Positions 1-12,535 are shown, counted from the first letter of the stretch. The stretch is DNA of 64,000 bases from Temnopleurus reevesii (GCA_036244855.1 BQKZ01000297.1:52498-116497); one strand, 5' to 3'. Notes: generated by a model from the sequence alone, not told the origin. Program-made: numbers and translations.

Positions 1-2
1 AC

Positions 3-41
<39 letters not shown>

Positions 42-107
42 TATCATCACCATCATCATCATCATCATCATCATCATGATTACCATCATCATCATCATCA
101 TCATTAC

Positions 108-146
<39 letters not shown>

Positions 147-300
147 TATCATCACCTCCGCCACCAACACCACCACTAACACTACCAGAACCACCACCAC
201 CACCACCAGAACCACAACCACCACCACAACCACAATCACCACCACAACCACAATCACCACCACAACCACAATCATCACCACCATCACCACCATCATCATC
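1..300. repeat. CAT/ATC and ACC trinucleotide microsatellite
   Basis: Almost pure CAT/ATC repeats run to about 155, followed by interrupted CCA/ACC/ACA triplets to about 300. Any open frame here is only the repeat read as Ile/Thr runs. Low-complexity sequence at the window edge. Confidence 0.95.
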
Positions 301-1190
301 AATGTGGCTGCTGCCATCATCATCATGATTATTGTTCCTGTCTTTGTATCACAATTCTTTAAAAAAATCTCAGATCTTACCAAGACAAATAAGCATATTC
401 AAGCAACCAGTTTAAGATTTCCCCAAAGATCTGTCCCTTTCATAATACAATATCTCTGTCGGGTGTTGCTTTCAACATGGCAATATTCGTACATTCTCAA
501 TTCATTAGTGTAGGCCTCTTTGTAGTGTGGAGGAACACACAATTTGATAGCATTGTTGTCAAATATATACATGTGGATTGCATCCAAGAGGAATTCATCT
601 CAATTTGTGCCAAAGAGAGAGAAATGAATCCAGAGGGAGGTTGCAATAAGGGTGGAGAGATGAGAGATTTTAAACTATTTCTCCTTTTAGATATTCTTGA
701 ATTCTGAAATAATGTTCACAATTTTTGTTTGTCTGAAACAATATTATGTATTTTACTTGTATGCAATATGTAATTATTTGTTTCTATTTCCATCAAAATT
801 TAAGTTTCTATCAGAACTTGGCACAAGCACTTATGATCTGGACATTATGTGGATGGAAGAGATCAGACTTGTCCTGACAAGGGAAATTTCAGTCAAGTTT
901 TATTCACCACATGCTTTTAGGTTTATCAACAAAACAGAATTTTTTTTTTTAAGTTTATGCAATACCAAAAATACTGGTCAATACTAAGACCAGATTTTAT
1001 GTTTGAATGGGAACCCTCCCATGGAATTTCATTACTACACAGAGAATAATTTTAGTTTTCATGTTTGATTTAATAGCAGTTTTAGACACCGAGAAAACAT
1101 TTCAAACACTTTACTGTACAGTTCTATGTGAAAAAGTTGCTTAACAAAACATATTTTGTGTAGCAACCATGCTAAAATGCGTAATAAATT
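301..1190. other. No gene seen
   Basis: AT-rich sequence with only short frames lacking any recognisable motif. If the pirin model is right, this is probably intron of pirin (inference). Confidence 0.5.
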
Positions 1191-1199
1191 TTGATTCGA

Positions 1200-1690
1200 A
1201 ACTAGGAAAATTATTCTCTACTGCAAGTCGACTCATGATCCACTGTCAGGGATCCGTGAGATAGGCAACTTTGACAAAATTTGTGACGTCATGTCGGACA
1301 ACTCTCCATTTATTCCACATACCAGATTTCAAATTGTCTTCTTTTTTCAGAAAAGTCAACAATTGTTGCTTTTTTGCTGAAATATAGCTCGTGTTTATGG
1401 ATTTTGCATACTGTACTTTTGAAAGACTCATGTTCAACCCTTATTCTAAATTTGGCATTGATCAAATTTTGAACAAAAAATATGGACACAAAATGATGGG
1501 GTATGTCCGCAAATATATGTCACCAATTCTCCCCAAGTTGCTGATCTGCAGGATGCCCATTAGTGGCAGGGATCATTAAAACTTTGAAATTTCATAACTT
1601 TTTTAATGGATTGTCAGATTTCACTCAAATTTCCAATGAATGTCCATCTAATTATTCTCAATTCAAAGCGTTCCGTCCAGAGTGGGTACT
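1200..1690. mobile_element. Decayed internal part of the AAAGGGGAACTT transposon family
   Basis: The left half (about 1230-1380) matches 13790-13930 and 12440-12540: a segment around 'ggatccgtgagat', then 'gacgtcatgtc', then a T-rich run. The right half (about 1500-1690) is the same kind of sequence in inverted orientation. Terminal repeats were not recognised, so this is an old or truncated copy. Confidence 0.5.
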
Positions 1691-3026
1691 TCTTTGATAA
1701 AGAATCGATCATGATTGCTTAGATCAGTTTCTCTGTCATTCAATTATCTTTTGCCATGCAAATGTGATTGAATTTATGTTGGTCAAGGGAAGATAAAAAT
1801 CATTCTACCTTGGCCAATTTATCACATACACATCAATGTAAATAAAAAAAAAAATCACCAATGGAATACGGTAAACATATCTGACCAACCTCTACATCTT
1901 TTTATTGAAACCATCGATGTAATTATGGCATTAAAAGGCAATCATGACACTCACTTTTATACCATTAAATTTAATTTAATCAGATCGCCGAAACCAATAT
2001 TCACCTTTTACCTTGATTTTACATCAATTCATCATTGTTGTCTTTTTCAATGCATACAAAAGGAGTGGGAGGATTGATTGTTAATAAGCCAAATTAAAAC
2101 CCCATTCATTGAAGAGTGTGGTTTAATATTAGGAGTTTGATGAAGTAGGCAAAGGGGATGGGAGGGGCGGGTCAATACCCACAACGTTAATAACTTATGT
2201 TTTGTGAGAAAAGATTTTTGTTTAATTGAATTAATTGAATGACCCCTGAATTATCACTCATTGTCTGATAGAAAAATCTTCATCAGTCTTCTTTTGGATG
2301 TCACAGATGTTATTCAATTGTATCTAAAGAAAATATAATGATGTGTCATTCATCTATCATTTTCTTAGTATAAAGTATTTTTTTACCTGACTTATTCAAA
2401 TCAGAAAAAGCACTTTAAAAGGATTCCTTTTCACAATGAAGTGTTATCATGAATACTAAACAGTGTTGATTAGAAACATTTCCTGCCAATACACTTTTAA
2501 AACTTTCCATGTTTAAAAGTCTATGGCAAAAATGCTCTTTCTTGGATTTTTTTTTTGCCAAAGATTTCTATGGCAAAAAGTTTTATGCAATAGGCCCTTG
2601 GTGTCATATTTTGTTCACCAAGTAGAAAACTAATTTCAAAAGATTAATAATCTTGAACTTTGTCCATATGCTGTAAAAAAAAAAAAAGAGGAAAAATATT
2701 TTTTTAATTTTTAGAAGAACAGATCTTCATATTTAAACATCAATTCAAGCTAATTCAAATTATAATTTAAATCAGTTTTCACAGTTTCCCTCAGGTCATA
2801 TTTTTAACCAAATCAAATTAGCAAAAAGACACAATCAAGGCTTTAATTCGCTATTTTACTTTTACCAATTTGATATATGTGTTACATATTAAGCTTTGAG
2901 ATTTAACTAAAGTCAACACTGTATTTGGTACTTTGCGGTTTTATTTTTCTACATTATACTTGCACCCCTTCAATGGAAGATTGATGTGTCCCAAAGAATT
3001 TAATATTTTGTTGTATCACAGATATG
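1691..3026. other. No gene seen
   Basis: AT-rich sequence with several poly-A and poly-T runs. No exon-like segment, hairpin or tandem repeat stood out. Confidence 0.5.
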
Positions 3027-3029
3027 TAA

Positions 3030-3159
3030 GGCCCTGGTCACATAGAGCCCCGGAAGCAACACGATTCAACACGACTCTTTGTTAATTCACAGGTAACTGC
3101 CTCAGAACAAAGAGTCGTGTTGAATCGTGTTGCTTCCAGGGCCCTATGTGACCGGGGCT
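3030..3159. mobile_element. Palindromic Harbinger-like MITE, copy 1
   Basis: A ~130-bp near-palindrome. The arms carry 'aagcaacacgattcaacac' on the left and its reverse complement on the right, with an outer GGTCACATAG / CTATGTGACC. It is flanked by TAA on both sides (3027-3029 and 3160-3162). Related copies lie at 16583, 17733 and 39859. A 3-bp TAA/TTA target duplication is characteristic of PIF/Harbinger elements, so the superfamily is an inference from the flanks. No coding capacity. Confidence 0.85.
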
Positions 3160-3329
3160 TAAGCCTCTTGTATGAAAATTTCATTCTTTTCTATGTTCTC
3201 TATTAATCTTAAATTTGATGTTAATGGTAATTTAGCAAGATTTATGTACTACAGTGCTGTAAACATCTCTATTGCACAGGACACACCTTGTTAGGTAAAA
3301 AAAAGATGTTTGGTTGCCACCCCAGGGTT

Positions 3330-3515
3330 CTACAAGAATTGTTTGCACCACTTGCCCAACAGCACAAGTGGCTTCTCAACTTAATGGCCCAAACACAATT
3401 TCTATATGCTTTTCGGGCAAGTGACAATCTTATTTATTTGCCCAATGGTTCAATTTTGTTGCCCTGGGCATTCGGGCAAGTGGGTTTGTAGCGCCCTGCA
3501 CCCACGAACTGACCC
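3330..3515. repeat. Dispersed 'gggcaagtgg' repeat, copy 1
   Basis: A segment rich in TTGCCC / GGGCAA motifs, ending in 'gggtttgtagcgccctg'. A related segment at 14950-15045 ends the same way. The short open frame through it appears to be an accident of the repeat. Confidence 0.55.
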
Positions 3516-5560
3516 TATGGAATTAGCCCAACCTTATTTTGTAACTTTTATTTTTATACTTATTTCATATTTATTTTTTTAATTATTATTCTTTTTTTTT
3601 ACTTTTCATTCACATAGAAAAGCCAAAAGAAATGCATAGGTGGGCATATGAAAATTGGTATTAAAAGAGTAATTTAAATAATACCCTTGCATTGCTAGGT
3701 AAAAATTCATTCCTTTCCAATATACAGCAATATTTAGCCATCTGATTCTAGGCAATTTATTAATTTTAGGGAACTTGTAACTTGAGGCTGAAGATTTTGG
3801 TTGTATTTTTCATAGAAAACAAAGTCAAAAGTAAAAAACAAAATGAAAACAAGCTTTTTCGGACCGGCAGACGACATTTTTTTTTAGAAATGGCATCCTT
3901 GGGCAAACAAATTCTTTTTTTTTCTTTGCCTTGTCGTTTACAGAGATAGAAATCTATTTCCTGTAGAAAATGATCTCATCTGCCCACTTAAATTTGTCCT
4001 AATTACACAAACATATATTCAGTCTAGCATCCATTTAGAATACCACTACAATAACCAGCTTACCACATGCATGTCCTTGTCTATCGCCAATCAATCTTGA
4101 TATTTTTTCGCCCCTTCAACCCCCGTTTATTTCGTAAGATTGATTTGTGGCATACCTTTTAGAGGTCTTCGCCTCATTTCGAGTTTGACTTCTGTATGTA
4201 GCGCATCCCTCTCCCCTTTCCGCATCCATTTTCTGTCGAAGAAAGCAACAGGTAAATTATTTGCATTGTCCCGGGGTACGTCTTTGACCGAGCGATGGCG
4301 TCACTATTCATCGACTCCCCCCAAAAAAATGATGAATAGAGCCCTCATTTGTTAAAAGTCAGACATCGACTTCATCAAAACGAGAACAAAAAAACAGCTG
4401 ATGAATTACCTATTCAACATAACCCCATTTCCTTTCTTTATGATTGGCGGAGGGTGCATTTAGAAGCCCCAATTGAAGTTGCCCCTTAAATATTTATCTA
4501 AAATGACAGTGGTATAAGAGCGTTTATTGAGCTCATTTTGCCCTGTATTCTTTGAGTATGACCTTTGTAAAATGCTGAATTCCTTTAGGCTACGTGCGCT
4601 GAGTATCGCCAGGTACTGAATAGTATCTAAACCATACCATCTTTGTATCGTACAGTCAGACACATTTTTATAAGCTACTTAGTGGTTTTTTCTCATTTGT
4701 TAACATATGCCTAATCTCTAAATGAATTTATTACTAATTTTATAAATATGTTCATAAATCACTACAGAGACATATATCTTATAAAGTTGACTTTAGCAAT
4801 GCATGACTTTTCAAGTCAGTAAACACAATTGCTTTTTGTAGTACATGCCTTCACAGTTGTTCATATCAGAGAGCATTATCGGTAATGTTTCTTGTATAGT
4901 GTAAACAGTGTGCACACTGGTGTGTTATTCAAAATATATTCTGGGCAGTCTCCATGATAGAACAACTGTATAGGCAGGTATTACAAATAATGTGATTTTG
5001 TCTGAAAAATTTTCTGGCATTTTGTCAGTCACAGAGAGAGTAAAAAAAAGTCATATATGCTGGAGTTGATAATGAAAAATATTGGACCAGTACGGAGGAG
5101 AGGGGCAAACAAGTTTCTAAACAAACTTTAAACGCCCTCATCAAGGTATGATTCAAGGTATGATAAAAATGCCAAAATTATTATTCTTTCTCATGATTTA
5201 CAACCACTCCAGTAATATGAACTTACTAATGCATTTCTACAATGTAACGGGACTACTGCCATGGATGCAATATACCTTTCAAGAGTTGTGAGAGATGTAT
5301 TCAAAGAGGGAATTTCTTACACCGATGTGGAAATATCTTTGGGACATCTGGAATTATTTTTTTTAAAGTTGGAAAACATGATAATACACTTTAAAAAGAT
5401 ACTTGTGTTAATACAAAACATTAATAACATATAAAACGTTTGTTTTTATAGCTTAATTTGAAACAAATTCTTTTAGGGGTATTGGTACCACTATATTCTT
5501 TGCATTGGTCCACACTGAATGGTCATTGTTTGTAGATGACCCCTATAGAGAATGTCATTA
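3516..5560. other. No gene seen
   Basis: No exon with supportable splice sites and no clear repeat structure was recognised. Frames at 4140-4355 and 4460-4663 show no family motif. Confidence 0.45.
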
Positions 5561-6203
5561 ATACCCCATTCATATTGGGCTCAAACACTGCTACAGTCGC
5601 GGAACAGTCCCGCGACTGTAGCAGAGTTGGCTTCAGTATGAATGCTCCAGACCCGCTATAAACTATCCCGGGATAACACCGCTCTGCTATAACTCCGCAA
5701 CAAATTATCTCGCTCAAACCCTAGTAACAGCACCGAGACAGGAGCGGGACAGAAGCAAGATGCCTTCAGTATGAATACACTCCGCTATAACTCTGCGATA
5801 AAGCACGTATGGTTTGTTTACTTTGAATGTTCACTCCGCAATCGGGTATACATGACGTACAAATAAAGCAACTTATGGATTTAAATGAATTCTATTATTA
5901 TTTGAATAATAAATTTTACAAAAATAAGATATATTGCATTTATTTATTGAATTTATTTTTTTTTAACTTTTATTATTTTCAAATTATAAAAAAAGAAATA
6001 CTTATCGAGGACCAAGCTAACATGTGTTTTGTTACGGAGGTCGTAAAAATCACTGCCGCAGTATGAATGGGTACATGATATCTATCCCACGATAGAAGCG
6101 GGATAGCTTTTCCACTGTGAATGCATTTATGGCGGGTTTATAGCGGTGTTGCCTTCCTGCGACAGCAGCGGGATAAATTTGAAAACCAATATGAATAGGG
6201 TAT
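5561..6203. mobile_element. 643-bp non-autonomous TIR transposon with a subterminal hairpin
   Basis: Ends are inverted: ATACCCCATTCATATTGG at 5561 and its near reverse complement CCAATATGAATAGGGTAT ending at 6203. Inside the left end is a perfect 15-bp stem (5588-5602 with 5610-5624, 7-nt loop). Motifs resembling 'CCGCTATAACTC' and 'AGTATGAATG' recur in both subterminal regions, as expected of transposase-binding repeats. The centre is AT-rich and non-coding. Superfamily not assigned. Confidence 0.75.
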
Positions 6204-6549
6204 ATGATACACGCTCATAATCACACAAATCACTGTAGAGGAGGAATATTTTGGATCCAAGGCTACCAGTTGCAGTTCAATCATCATTGATTAATATTGA
6301 TAGATATGCAGTAGTTATTTTTCAAATCCAAGTATAGGTGAACCAGTATATGAACTTTATTTAGTGAAAGGGGGACCCAATAATTTTAGATATTCGTTCT
6401 GGAAATACTTGACTCAGTGGACGATAGAGACAATTTACCTCCTGATGGTTAGGGTGTGTATGGATTCGCAATATTTGCTAGGTTTTAGGGTTAATACAAT
6501 GTATCTTGAAAAGAAGCTGGTCAAGAGGTACTCATGAGTGAAGAATGAT

Positions 6550-6722
6550 TAAGGGGGTGTACGTTGCTCAAAAGTTGCAATTGATCGCAAGTTGCAGTTG
6601 ATCGGAACATGCCAATCAAAATCATTGTTTCATGCGCGCCTTGTTAAATGTGTGTACCGTGCGCGAATGAAAATGCGCGTTACAAATTGCAAAGTTGCAG
6701 TTGATTTTGAGCAACACCCCCT
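6550..6722. mobile_element. Hairpin MITE (GGGGGTGT / TTGCTCAAAA ends), copy 1
   Basis: The left end 'gggggtgtacgttgctcaaa' pairs with a right end reading TAGGGGGTGTTGCTCAAAA on the opposite strand. The arms also share the AGTTGCA motif. A diverged relative lies at 55302-55505. The open frame starting at 6695 begins inside this repeat and is not a gene. Confidence 0.7.
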
Positions 6723-8573
6723 ATGTCAATAAAATTCCCTTTTCATGTCTACCAATTACCACCTGTGAACATAATATACACATACAGCTGGTTTTATATG
6801 AATTTTCAAATGGGCAAAATAACACAGGGGTCCATGGAGAAATAATTATATCCATTGATCAGTCCCTAAATGAGTCTAGCCCCATCATTGTTCAGTTACT
6901 GCCATTGTGTTCTTCTTGTCTATCTCCCCCAAATTTTGCTCCTTACAACTATAGGGCACACACCACTAATTATATTGTCATTGACTCATGTGTAAGAAAG
7001 TAAAAAGTAAAAATTCATCAAAAATAAGTGCTAGGAACAATAAAATTCAGACTTGAAGTGTTAGCAGATCATCTTATTTCCATGAAATATGAAGGGTGGT
7101 CTTTTAGCTCATTGTCCCAGAAAAGGGTCTGAAAATTAAACTACCTATGAATTGGCTGGGACCATGTTGGGATAGGGAGTTTTGCACTGAAAAAATTGCC
7201 CTAAAATCCCATTTGCACCGATTCCTGCCATCTCTTGGGACTCATCCAAACCACCAATAACTGCTTTTAATGCTCATATATGAAAAACATATCATATGAA
7301 TATCTTTGGTACGATGTCACCTGACCAACAATGATCACCTGACATAATTAATGGTGTGCGGTCTATAGGTAACTCTGCCTAAGTGGAATTTAATGGGAGT
7401 ACAAAAGTCAGAATGTTACTTGCATACATTAACGTAGCTAGGTTGGACAAACATTATAGCTTGACCAACCTAGAAACAACCACTGTGAGCTATCCACATT
7501 TCGTCTATTGAAATGTCATTATTTGATAGCAGATGAACAAATAGTTGGTCATTGTGCATTCGACAAAGAAGCGTGCATAAAATTTGAATGTATTATGAAA
7601 CTGGACTATTTACATGTGCATGAACCTGTCTGTAGAGACCACCTGCTGTTAAAGACCACTTATTCTGTCTCCCTTGGGTGGTCTTTAAAGACAGGTTTGA
7701 CTGTATATGAAAAGTTACTTGACTGCAGTAAACTGCTGCAAACCAACCATCTATTTGTAAAGAACTTGCAGTATTGAAGGCGATTTTTATTCCATTTATT
7801 AGAAGGCAGTGACTTCTCAGTTGTAAACATCAATCTGGGTGTTACTAAATCTACAGATTTAATCCGATATTCATTCATCAGCCTTTTTTCCCCAAAGGAA
7901 CCCCCACTGATAGCGCTTTAGTTCAGTGATAAGCAAGGCTTTACAACCTCCCTCTACCCACAAATTAGCCCAAAACGCGGCAGATTTGCGGACAAGAGAG
8001 AAAAAAGAAAGAAGAGAATTGTAGCAAATCAAATGAATGGAAGCCCAAATACACAGACCCATCTATTAAGATGCTTAGTTGGTCGCCACTTTGTAGGCTT
8101 TAGCGTTTGATTCTCTGCACCTTCCCTTTATCTTTCTAATTGATTTGCAACCTTTACAGTGCTGTAAGAAAGTGTTTAGCGTCCTATTAATAAAGAGGTC
8201 AACAGCCGATGACTTGAATGCCATCAAAAGAAGTTGTCAGTTTATGGTTCTTGGACTTTATTGGTCCTCGATACTGAAGAAGAAAAAATGTTTAACATCT
8301 TGATGAGATAGTAATTGAATTGATGTTATACAAAATAGTTTACTTTGCAAAGTATTTTGTAAGTTTTATTGAGGGAAAAATGCTGTATCTGGAGTTTATC
8401 AATAGCGTAGTGAGCCATGAAAAGTTCAACGATTTGTGAACAAAACCAGTGATTGAAGTGTGTGGTCCAGAAAATATATTTCTTTACCTGTAGATGAGCT
8501 CTTTGTAATATTCTTATTCAATTTCAAGGGCCTGATTTTTTTACAGTATTATGGGGATTCAGAGTTTGAAGTA
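6723..8573. other. No gene seen apart from a small hairpin repeat
   Basis: Unique-looking AT-rich sequence. The only structure recognised is the hairpin at 7623-7698, listed separately. Confidence 0.45.
7623..7698. repeat. Short inverted repeat (AACCTGTCT...AGACAGGTT)
   Basis: AACCTGTCTGTAGAGACCACC pairs with GGTGGTCTTTAAAGACAGGTT across a ~30-bp centre. It looks like the end of a small dispersed DNA transposon. No coding content. Confidence 0.6.
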
Positions 8574-8637
8574 TATAGTATATTAAGGTCAGATGGATAA
8601 TATTTTGCTGTTTGTCTGTTTTGGGTTGTTGTTTTGG

Positions 8638-8682
<45 letters not shown>

Positions 8683-8773
8683 AAGAGACTCTGATCACTA
8701 AACGAAAAATTNTAGTATATTAAGGTCAGATGGATAATATTTTGCTGTGACATGTTCTTAATTTGATCTGTTT

Positions 8774-8805
<32 letters not shown>

Positions 8806-8841
8806 CTTTTTGAAGAGACTCTGATCACTAAACGAAAAATT
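8574..8841. repeat. Duplicated block around a single N (likely unmerged contig overlap)
   Basis: Sequence after the N at 8712 (starting 'tagtatattaaggtcagatg') repeats 8576-8606. Sequence before the N (ending 'ctctgatcactaaacg...') repeats 8811-8841. Both copies include a long poly-T. The simplest reading is one locus entered twice where two contigs overlapped at a homopolymer. Confidence 0.75.
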
Positions 8842-9539
8842 GAAACTTTGACTCATGTTTCAATAATGATGTTTAATGTATCCACTAGACTTTAGTCATT
8901 ATCATTTCGGCAATGTTATCTTCTTATCTGTCACCTCTCCATTCACTGCAGCCTGTTTCGTCATTGCTGGCGACAGATAGCCTCTCGCTTTAACTTGTAC
9001 ACAAAATCTACGCACAGACAGCGAAACGAAAGGATGGTGGTGACAGATAGCACGATATGGCCATCATTCCTAACCATTGGTTTTATACTTAAATAGACCA
9101 TCAAAATGACGATGGATTATCTGGGGTACGTTATACATGTACTTTGCTACCGAGATACAGCCATATTTTATGTACTTGTGTTTCATTTTCTTAGAATGAG
9201 TACACACTTGGTAGCCACATTATTTCCATTTGTCTGTATGATGTAAGTACTTTTTTTTAGGCATAGTTATGTTCAAATAACTTGCTTGAAACTTTTCTAA
9301 ACTGATATAAAGAAGAAGGATGATAGAGCAATATACTGTAATGAAAAAAAGAAAGAAATTTATGAACATTGATTTAAATATAATTCGAATTCAATATGTG
9401 TTTTGTATTTTTTCTCTCTTCTCCATATTTCTTTCCTCCCCACTCTCTTTCCTCATTCTTACACCTTGGTCCATGTTCTCCTCTCCTCCCACCCCTCCCT
9501 ACCTCTCATTCTTTTGTTCTTTCTCTCTCTTAACCTCAG

Positions 9540-9606
9540 GAATCTGAAATATGCCATTTTCTACTTATTGCTGGAAAACCATTACAAGAACCTGTAGAAA
9601 GAGAAG
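9540..9606 (+). CDS. PIR: Pirin, penultimate coding exon (partial gene)
   Basis: Pirin is a nuclear, metal-binding protein of the cupin superfamily, described as a quercetinase-like enzyme and transcriptional co-regulator. This 67-bp exon follows a long pyrimidine tract ending in CAG (9539) and is followed by GTAAG (9607). Read from its first base (phase 0 acceptor) it gives ESEICHFLLIAG then KPLQEPVERE, plus one base. HF-LIAG-PL-EPV is the recognisable C-terminal cupin segment of pirins. It ends in phase 1; the leftover G joins AT of the exon at 50153 to make an Asp. The five residues between EPV and FVMNT then equal the vertebrate pirin spacing. Earlier exons were not found in 1-9539 and presumably lie outside the window. 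Confidence 0.87.
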
Positions 9607-9765
9607 GTAAGATTTTTTATTTTGTTAAATATAAACAGTTAAAAGTTGCAGTCACATTTGCAGGAAAATGGAGAGACAGGGGAAGACAGAAATTTTGTTT
9701 GAGGCATGTACATTCAAAGTTGAATAAGTAAGGGAAAAGAAAAAAGAGAAATTGTTTGAACCGAT

Positions 9766-9890
9766 CTTTAAAGAGGAAGCAACGCCTGGAATTATCGTGC
9801 TCTGGTTGAATGAAGAATAGTCAGATAAGCAATCTGAAAATTTGAACAAAATCGGACAACACTTCAAAATTACAATATCACGTCACTGCC
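9766..9890 (+). mobile_element. Partial copy of the AAAGGGGAACTT transposon family
   Basis: 'tctttaaagaggaagcaacg' followed by 'cctggaattat' and 'atttgaacaaaatcggac' parallels 13668-13770 and 12304-12400. It starts about 160 bp after the pirin exon. Truncated on the right. Confidence 0.55.
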
Positions 9891-9939
9891 GCTGATTTAT
9901 ACATCTGCATATTTTTTTTTTTTTTGGGGGGGGGGGGGN

Positions 9940-10262
9940 ACAAAACCTCGGTGGAACGTAATTAGTGCCTAATGATTAACCCATTGACTACTGAAGCTGA
10001 GTAGTTCCTGCACAAAGTCAATGGGGATTACAGAATCCCGAAGTCAATGGTTTAACGTGCCTTTTGATTTTTGGACCATTGGCCTATCATCGAGGGCTTT
10101 TGGGGTTGATTTTTGTTTTTCTACTTGTAATCCAATTAGGGTGAACACGTTTTTACTTAAAGAGGGTCACCAAAATTCCTGAACCCCTTTTTAGGTGCAC
10201 AAATTTACTACTGTAAGCGGGGTGCCAAATGTTTTGTGTTTTTTTTTTTTGGGGGGGGGGGG
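9940..10262 (+). repeat. 323-bp segment duplicated at 13086-13410
   Basis: Starting 'acaaaacctcggtggaacg', this is nearly identical to 13086 onward and ends in the same T-run plus G-run. A single N at 9939 sits immediately before it, preceded by another T-run plus G-run. It could be a real recent duplication or an assembly join at the homopolymer. Confidence 0.75.
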
Positions 10263-10770
10263 GTTCTAAGCCTGAAATTGTTATCCATTTTAGGACTGAC
10301 TTGCTCCTCTCACTGCCACCAGTGTTTTGCCGATATACCGAAAGGGGAATGCGCGGTCACAAGTTGGACATTTTAACTGGCACACTTCCAAGGTGCATTA
10401 TGACATCATAGGCAACCAGAAAATTAAACATCATCTATTGTTCTTCAATTCTTTGATCCTTATCTGGAAAGATCTAGATAAAGATCTATTCTTAGTCAGT
10501 ATCTTGAGCAGAAGGCGTGGTCATTTGTAAATATTAGATCAGTATTGGAACCAAGGCTGCCAGCTCATTGGCCTGTACATAAGGCCCCCCCCCCCCCCAA
10601 ATTGTTTGGATGCCCTCGACCGACCGGCCCTCTATAAATGGCCCCACCTGAACTTTTTTTGCCTATTTTGCTTTTCACCCAAATTGAAAATTGTAGTAAA
10701 ATTATCAATTAACATGTGAGATATGATATGGAAATATTTTGACAGGTGCTCTGTTGCTTTTCATCGTCTA

Positions 10771-10963
10771 TTAAAGCCCATGTATAGTTTTGGTAAAAGC
10801 GAATATTTTTATCGCCAAATTTTGGCTTCAAATCTACTTAAAAAGAAACATGATATCATGAACATGTTGTACAAAAGATTGTACGAAAAATTAACAAGTT
10901 TTGGAAAAGTTATAACCTAAAGTGTGGAAAATATTTTAGCGTCGTAGGCCCCGAATTTCAGAC
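10771..10963 (-). mobile_element. Inverted right-end fragment of the TTAAAGCCCATG element
   Basis: The first ~190 bp match, in reverse complement, the right end of the full copy at 11236-11755, from TTAAAGCCCA to the segment around 'gtcgtaggccccgaattt'. With that copy it forms an inverted pair about 0.8 kb apart. Confidence 0.8.
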
Positions 10964-11235
10964 CAAACATGAATAGGAGAAAAATGCAATGAGTACTTTG
11001 AGCCTATTTCCAGTGACTTTGCATTCCTGATTTTGAGCATTTTGAATGTATCAAATGCATATGATCCTTAAATTGGCAATGCAAAGTAGCCTTGGCATAC
11101 TGTATTTGTTCTGATTTTTTTCACAAAATCTGTTTGGATATAATTACCTAAATCTACTCTTTCATATCATTTAACAGAATGCAAACTTCATAAATGTGCT
11201 AATTTAACTACTGATTAAGTAATAATTTTTATTTC

Positions 11236-11755
11236 TTAAAGCCCATGTATAGTTTTGGTAAAGATTAAAGAAATGTGAATTTTTGGGATATATACCATGA
11301 CATGTAGTTTCTATACACATTTCAAGATCATAGCATATTTTTCTACGAGCAAATTCTTTTGAAAATTTGAATTTGACCGTTAAATCGTATTTAGCGCCCT
11401 CTCTTGGTTATAACAATATTTTGCTTCTTATCGGGCATATAGAAAATTATTTACAAGATTTTATTAAAGCATGCTAAAAAGGAATACATAAAGAATAAAT
11501 TCTGAAATTTTTATCCAATTCTGTTCATGAGAAGCTGTCTTTTATCAAGAAAAAAAATATTGAATTCGCATCGGGGGCTACGAAGCTAAAAATATTTTCC
11601 ACACTTTAGGTTAAAACTTTTCCAAAACTTGTTAATTTTTCGTACAATCTTTTGTACAACATGTTCATGATATCATGTTTCTTTTTAAGTAGATTTGAAG
11701 ACAAAATTTGGCGATAAAAATATTCGCTTTTACCAAAACTATACTTGGGCTTTAA
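11236..11755 (+). mobile_element. Full-length TTAAAGCCCATG element (~520 bp), copy A
   Basis: Starts TTAAAGCCCATGTATAGTTT and ends with 'accaaaactatacttgggct' then TTAA, so the termini are inverted and bounded by TTAA. Internal landmark: 'tttagcgccctctcttggtt'. The same architecture occurs at 30444-30973 and 56857-57375. No transposase frame. TTAA at the ends suggests TTAA-targeting DNA transposition but does not prove it. Confidence 0.85.
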
Positions 11756-12303
11756 GCCTTATTTCCTAATGACTTGTTTAAATTGTGCTCGAAAAAGAAA
11801 AAAATTAACCAAAAAAATTTCTCCGATCGACTGATGCTGTTTTAAAAAATGGCAATCAAGGGCATCCACAATTTGTTTTTGTCCCATAAATGTAAGAGTC
11901 TGATGAAAGAGCTACTCAGTATGTTTATGGTTATCTGCCTTCTGTTCTGAATATTACATGATGGTTTTGATAGTCTTAAAGCTATTGAGGAAGTTTAATT
12001 AACACACTTGTAAGTGAACATAAAACAAGAAAATGCCGTGGAGAGTTTATAAGAGAAAAGCAAAAAAGAAAATGAAGAGAAGCTTTGAATATTCAGTTGC
12101 TCATCAGTAAAGATATTACAAACATTGCATTTACAGAAACGACAAGAACAATATTTAGAAGTTTATAACTGTATTATTTTATTATGTTATTATCTCATTA
12201 TTACATGAAAATGAAATGGTTTGCCATATATGCCAGAATAAGTACAGCAAGAATATAGCAGGACAGAAAAGCTTTTCCTCTGCCATTTATTTGGGAAATA
12301 TTA

Positions 12304-12535
12304 TTAAAGTGGGAACAAACCCCTAGAATGATTGTGCTGTCTGTAAACTTTAAAAAAAAAATGAATGAACAGACTGTAAAAATTTGAGCAAAAATTGTTT
12401 CATCTGTTGAAAAGTCTTGAACTTTCAAAGTCTTAATTACATTGTGATCTCTGTCGCTGATGGGGACCCTTGAGGTCGGCAACTTCTAGGGAATATGAGT
12501 GTGATGTCATGTCTAGCAACTTGTCCTAGGGGGTA
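12304..12535 (+). mobile_element. Partial copy of the AAAGGGGAACTT transposon family
   Basis: 'gggaacaaacccctagaatg' followed by 'tgaaaatttgag'-like and 'gatggggaccc'/'gtgatgtcatgtc' segments, the same order as at 13668-13890. A poly-G tract at about 12547-12565 follows it. Confidence 0.6.

Noticed and set aside
76..513. 145-residue Ile/Thr-rich open frame
   Set aside because: It is the CAT/ACC microsatellite read in one frame, followed by non-coding sequence.
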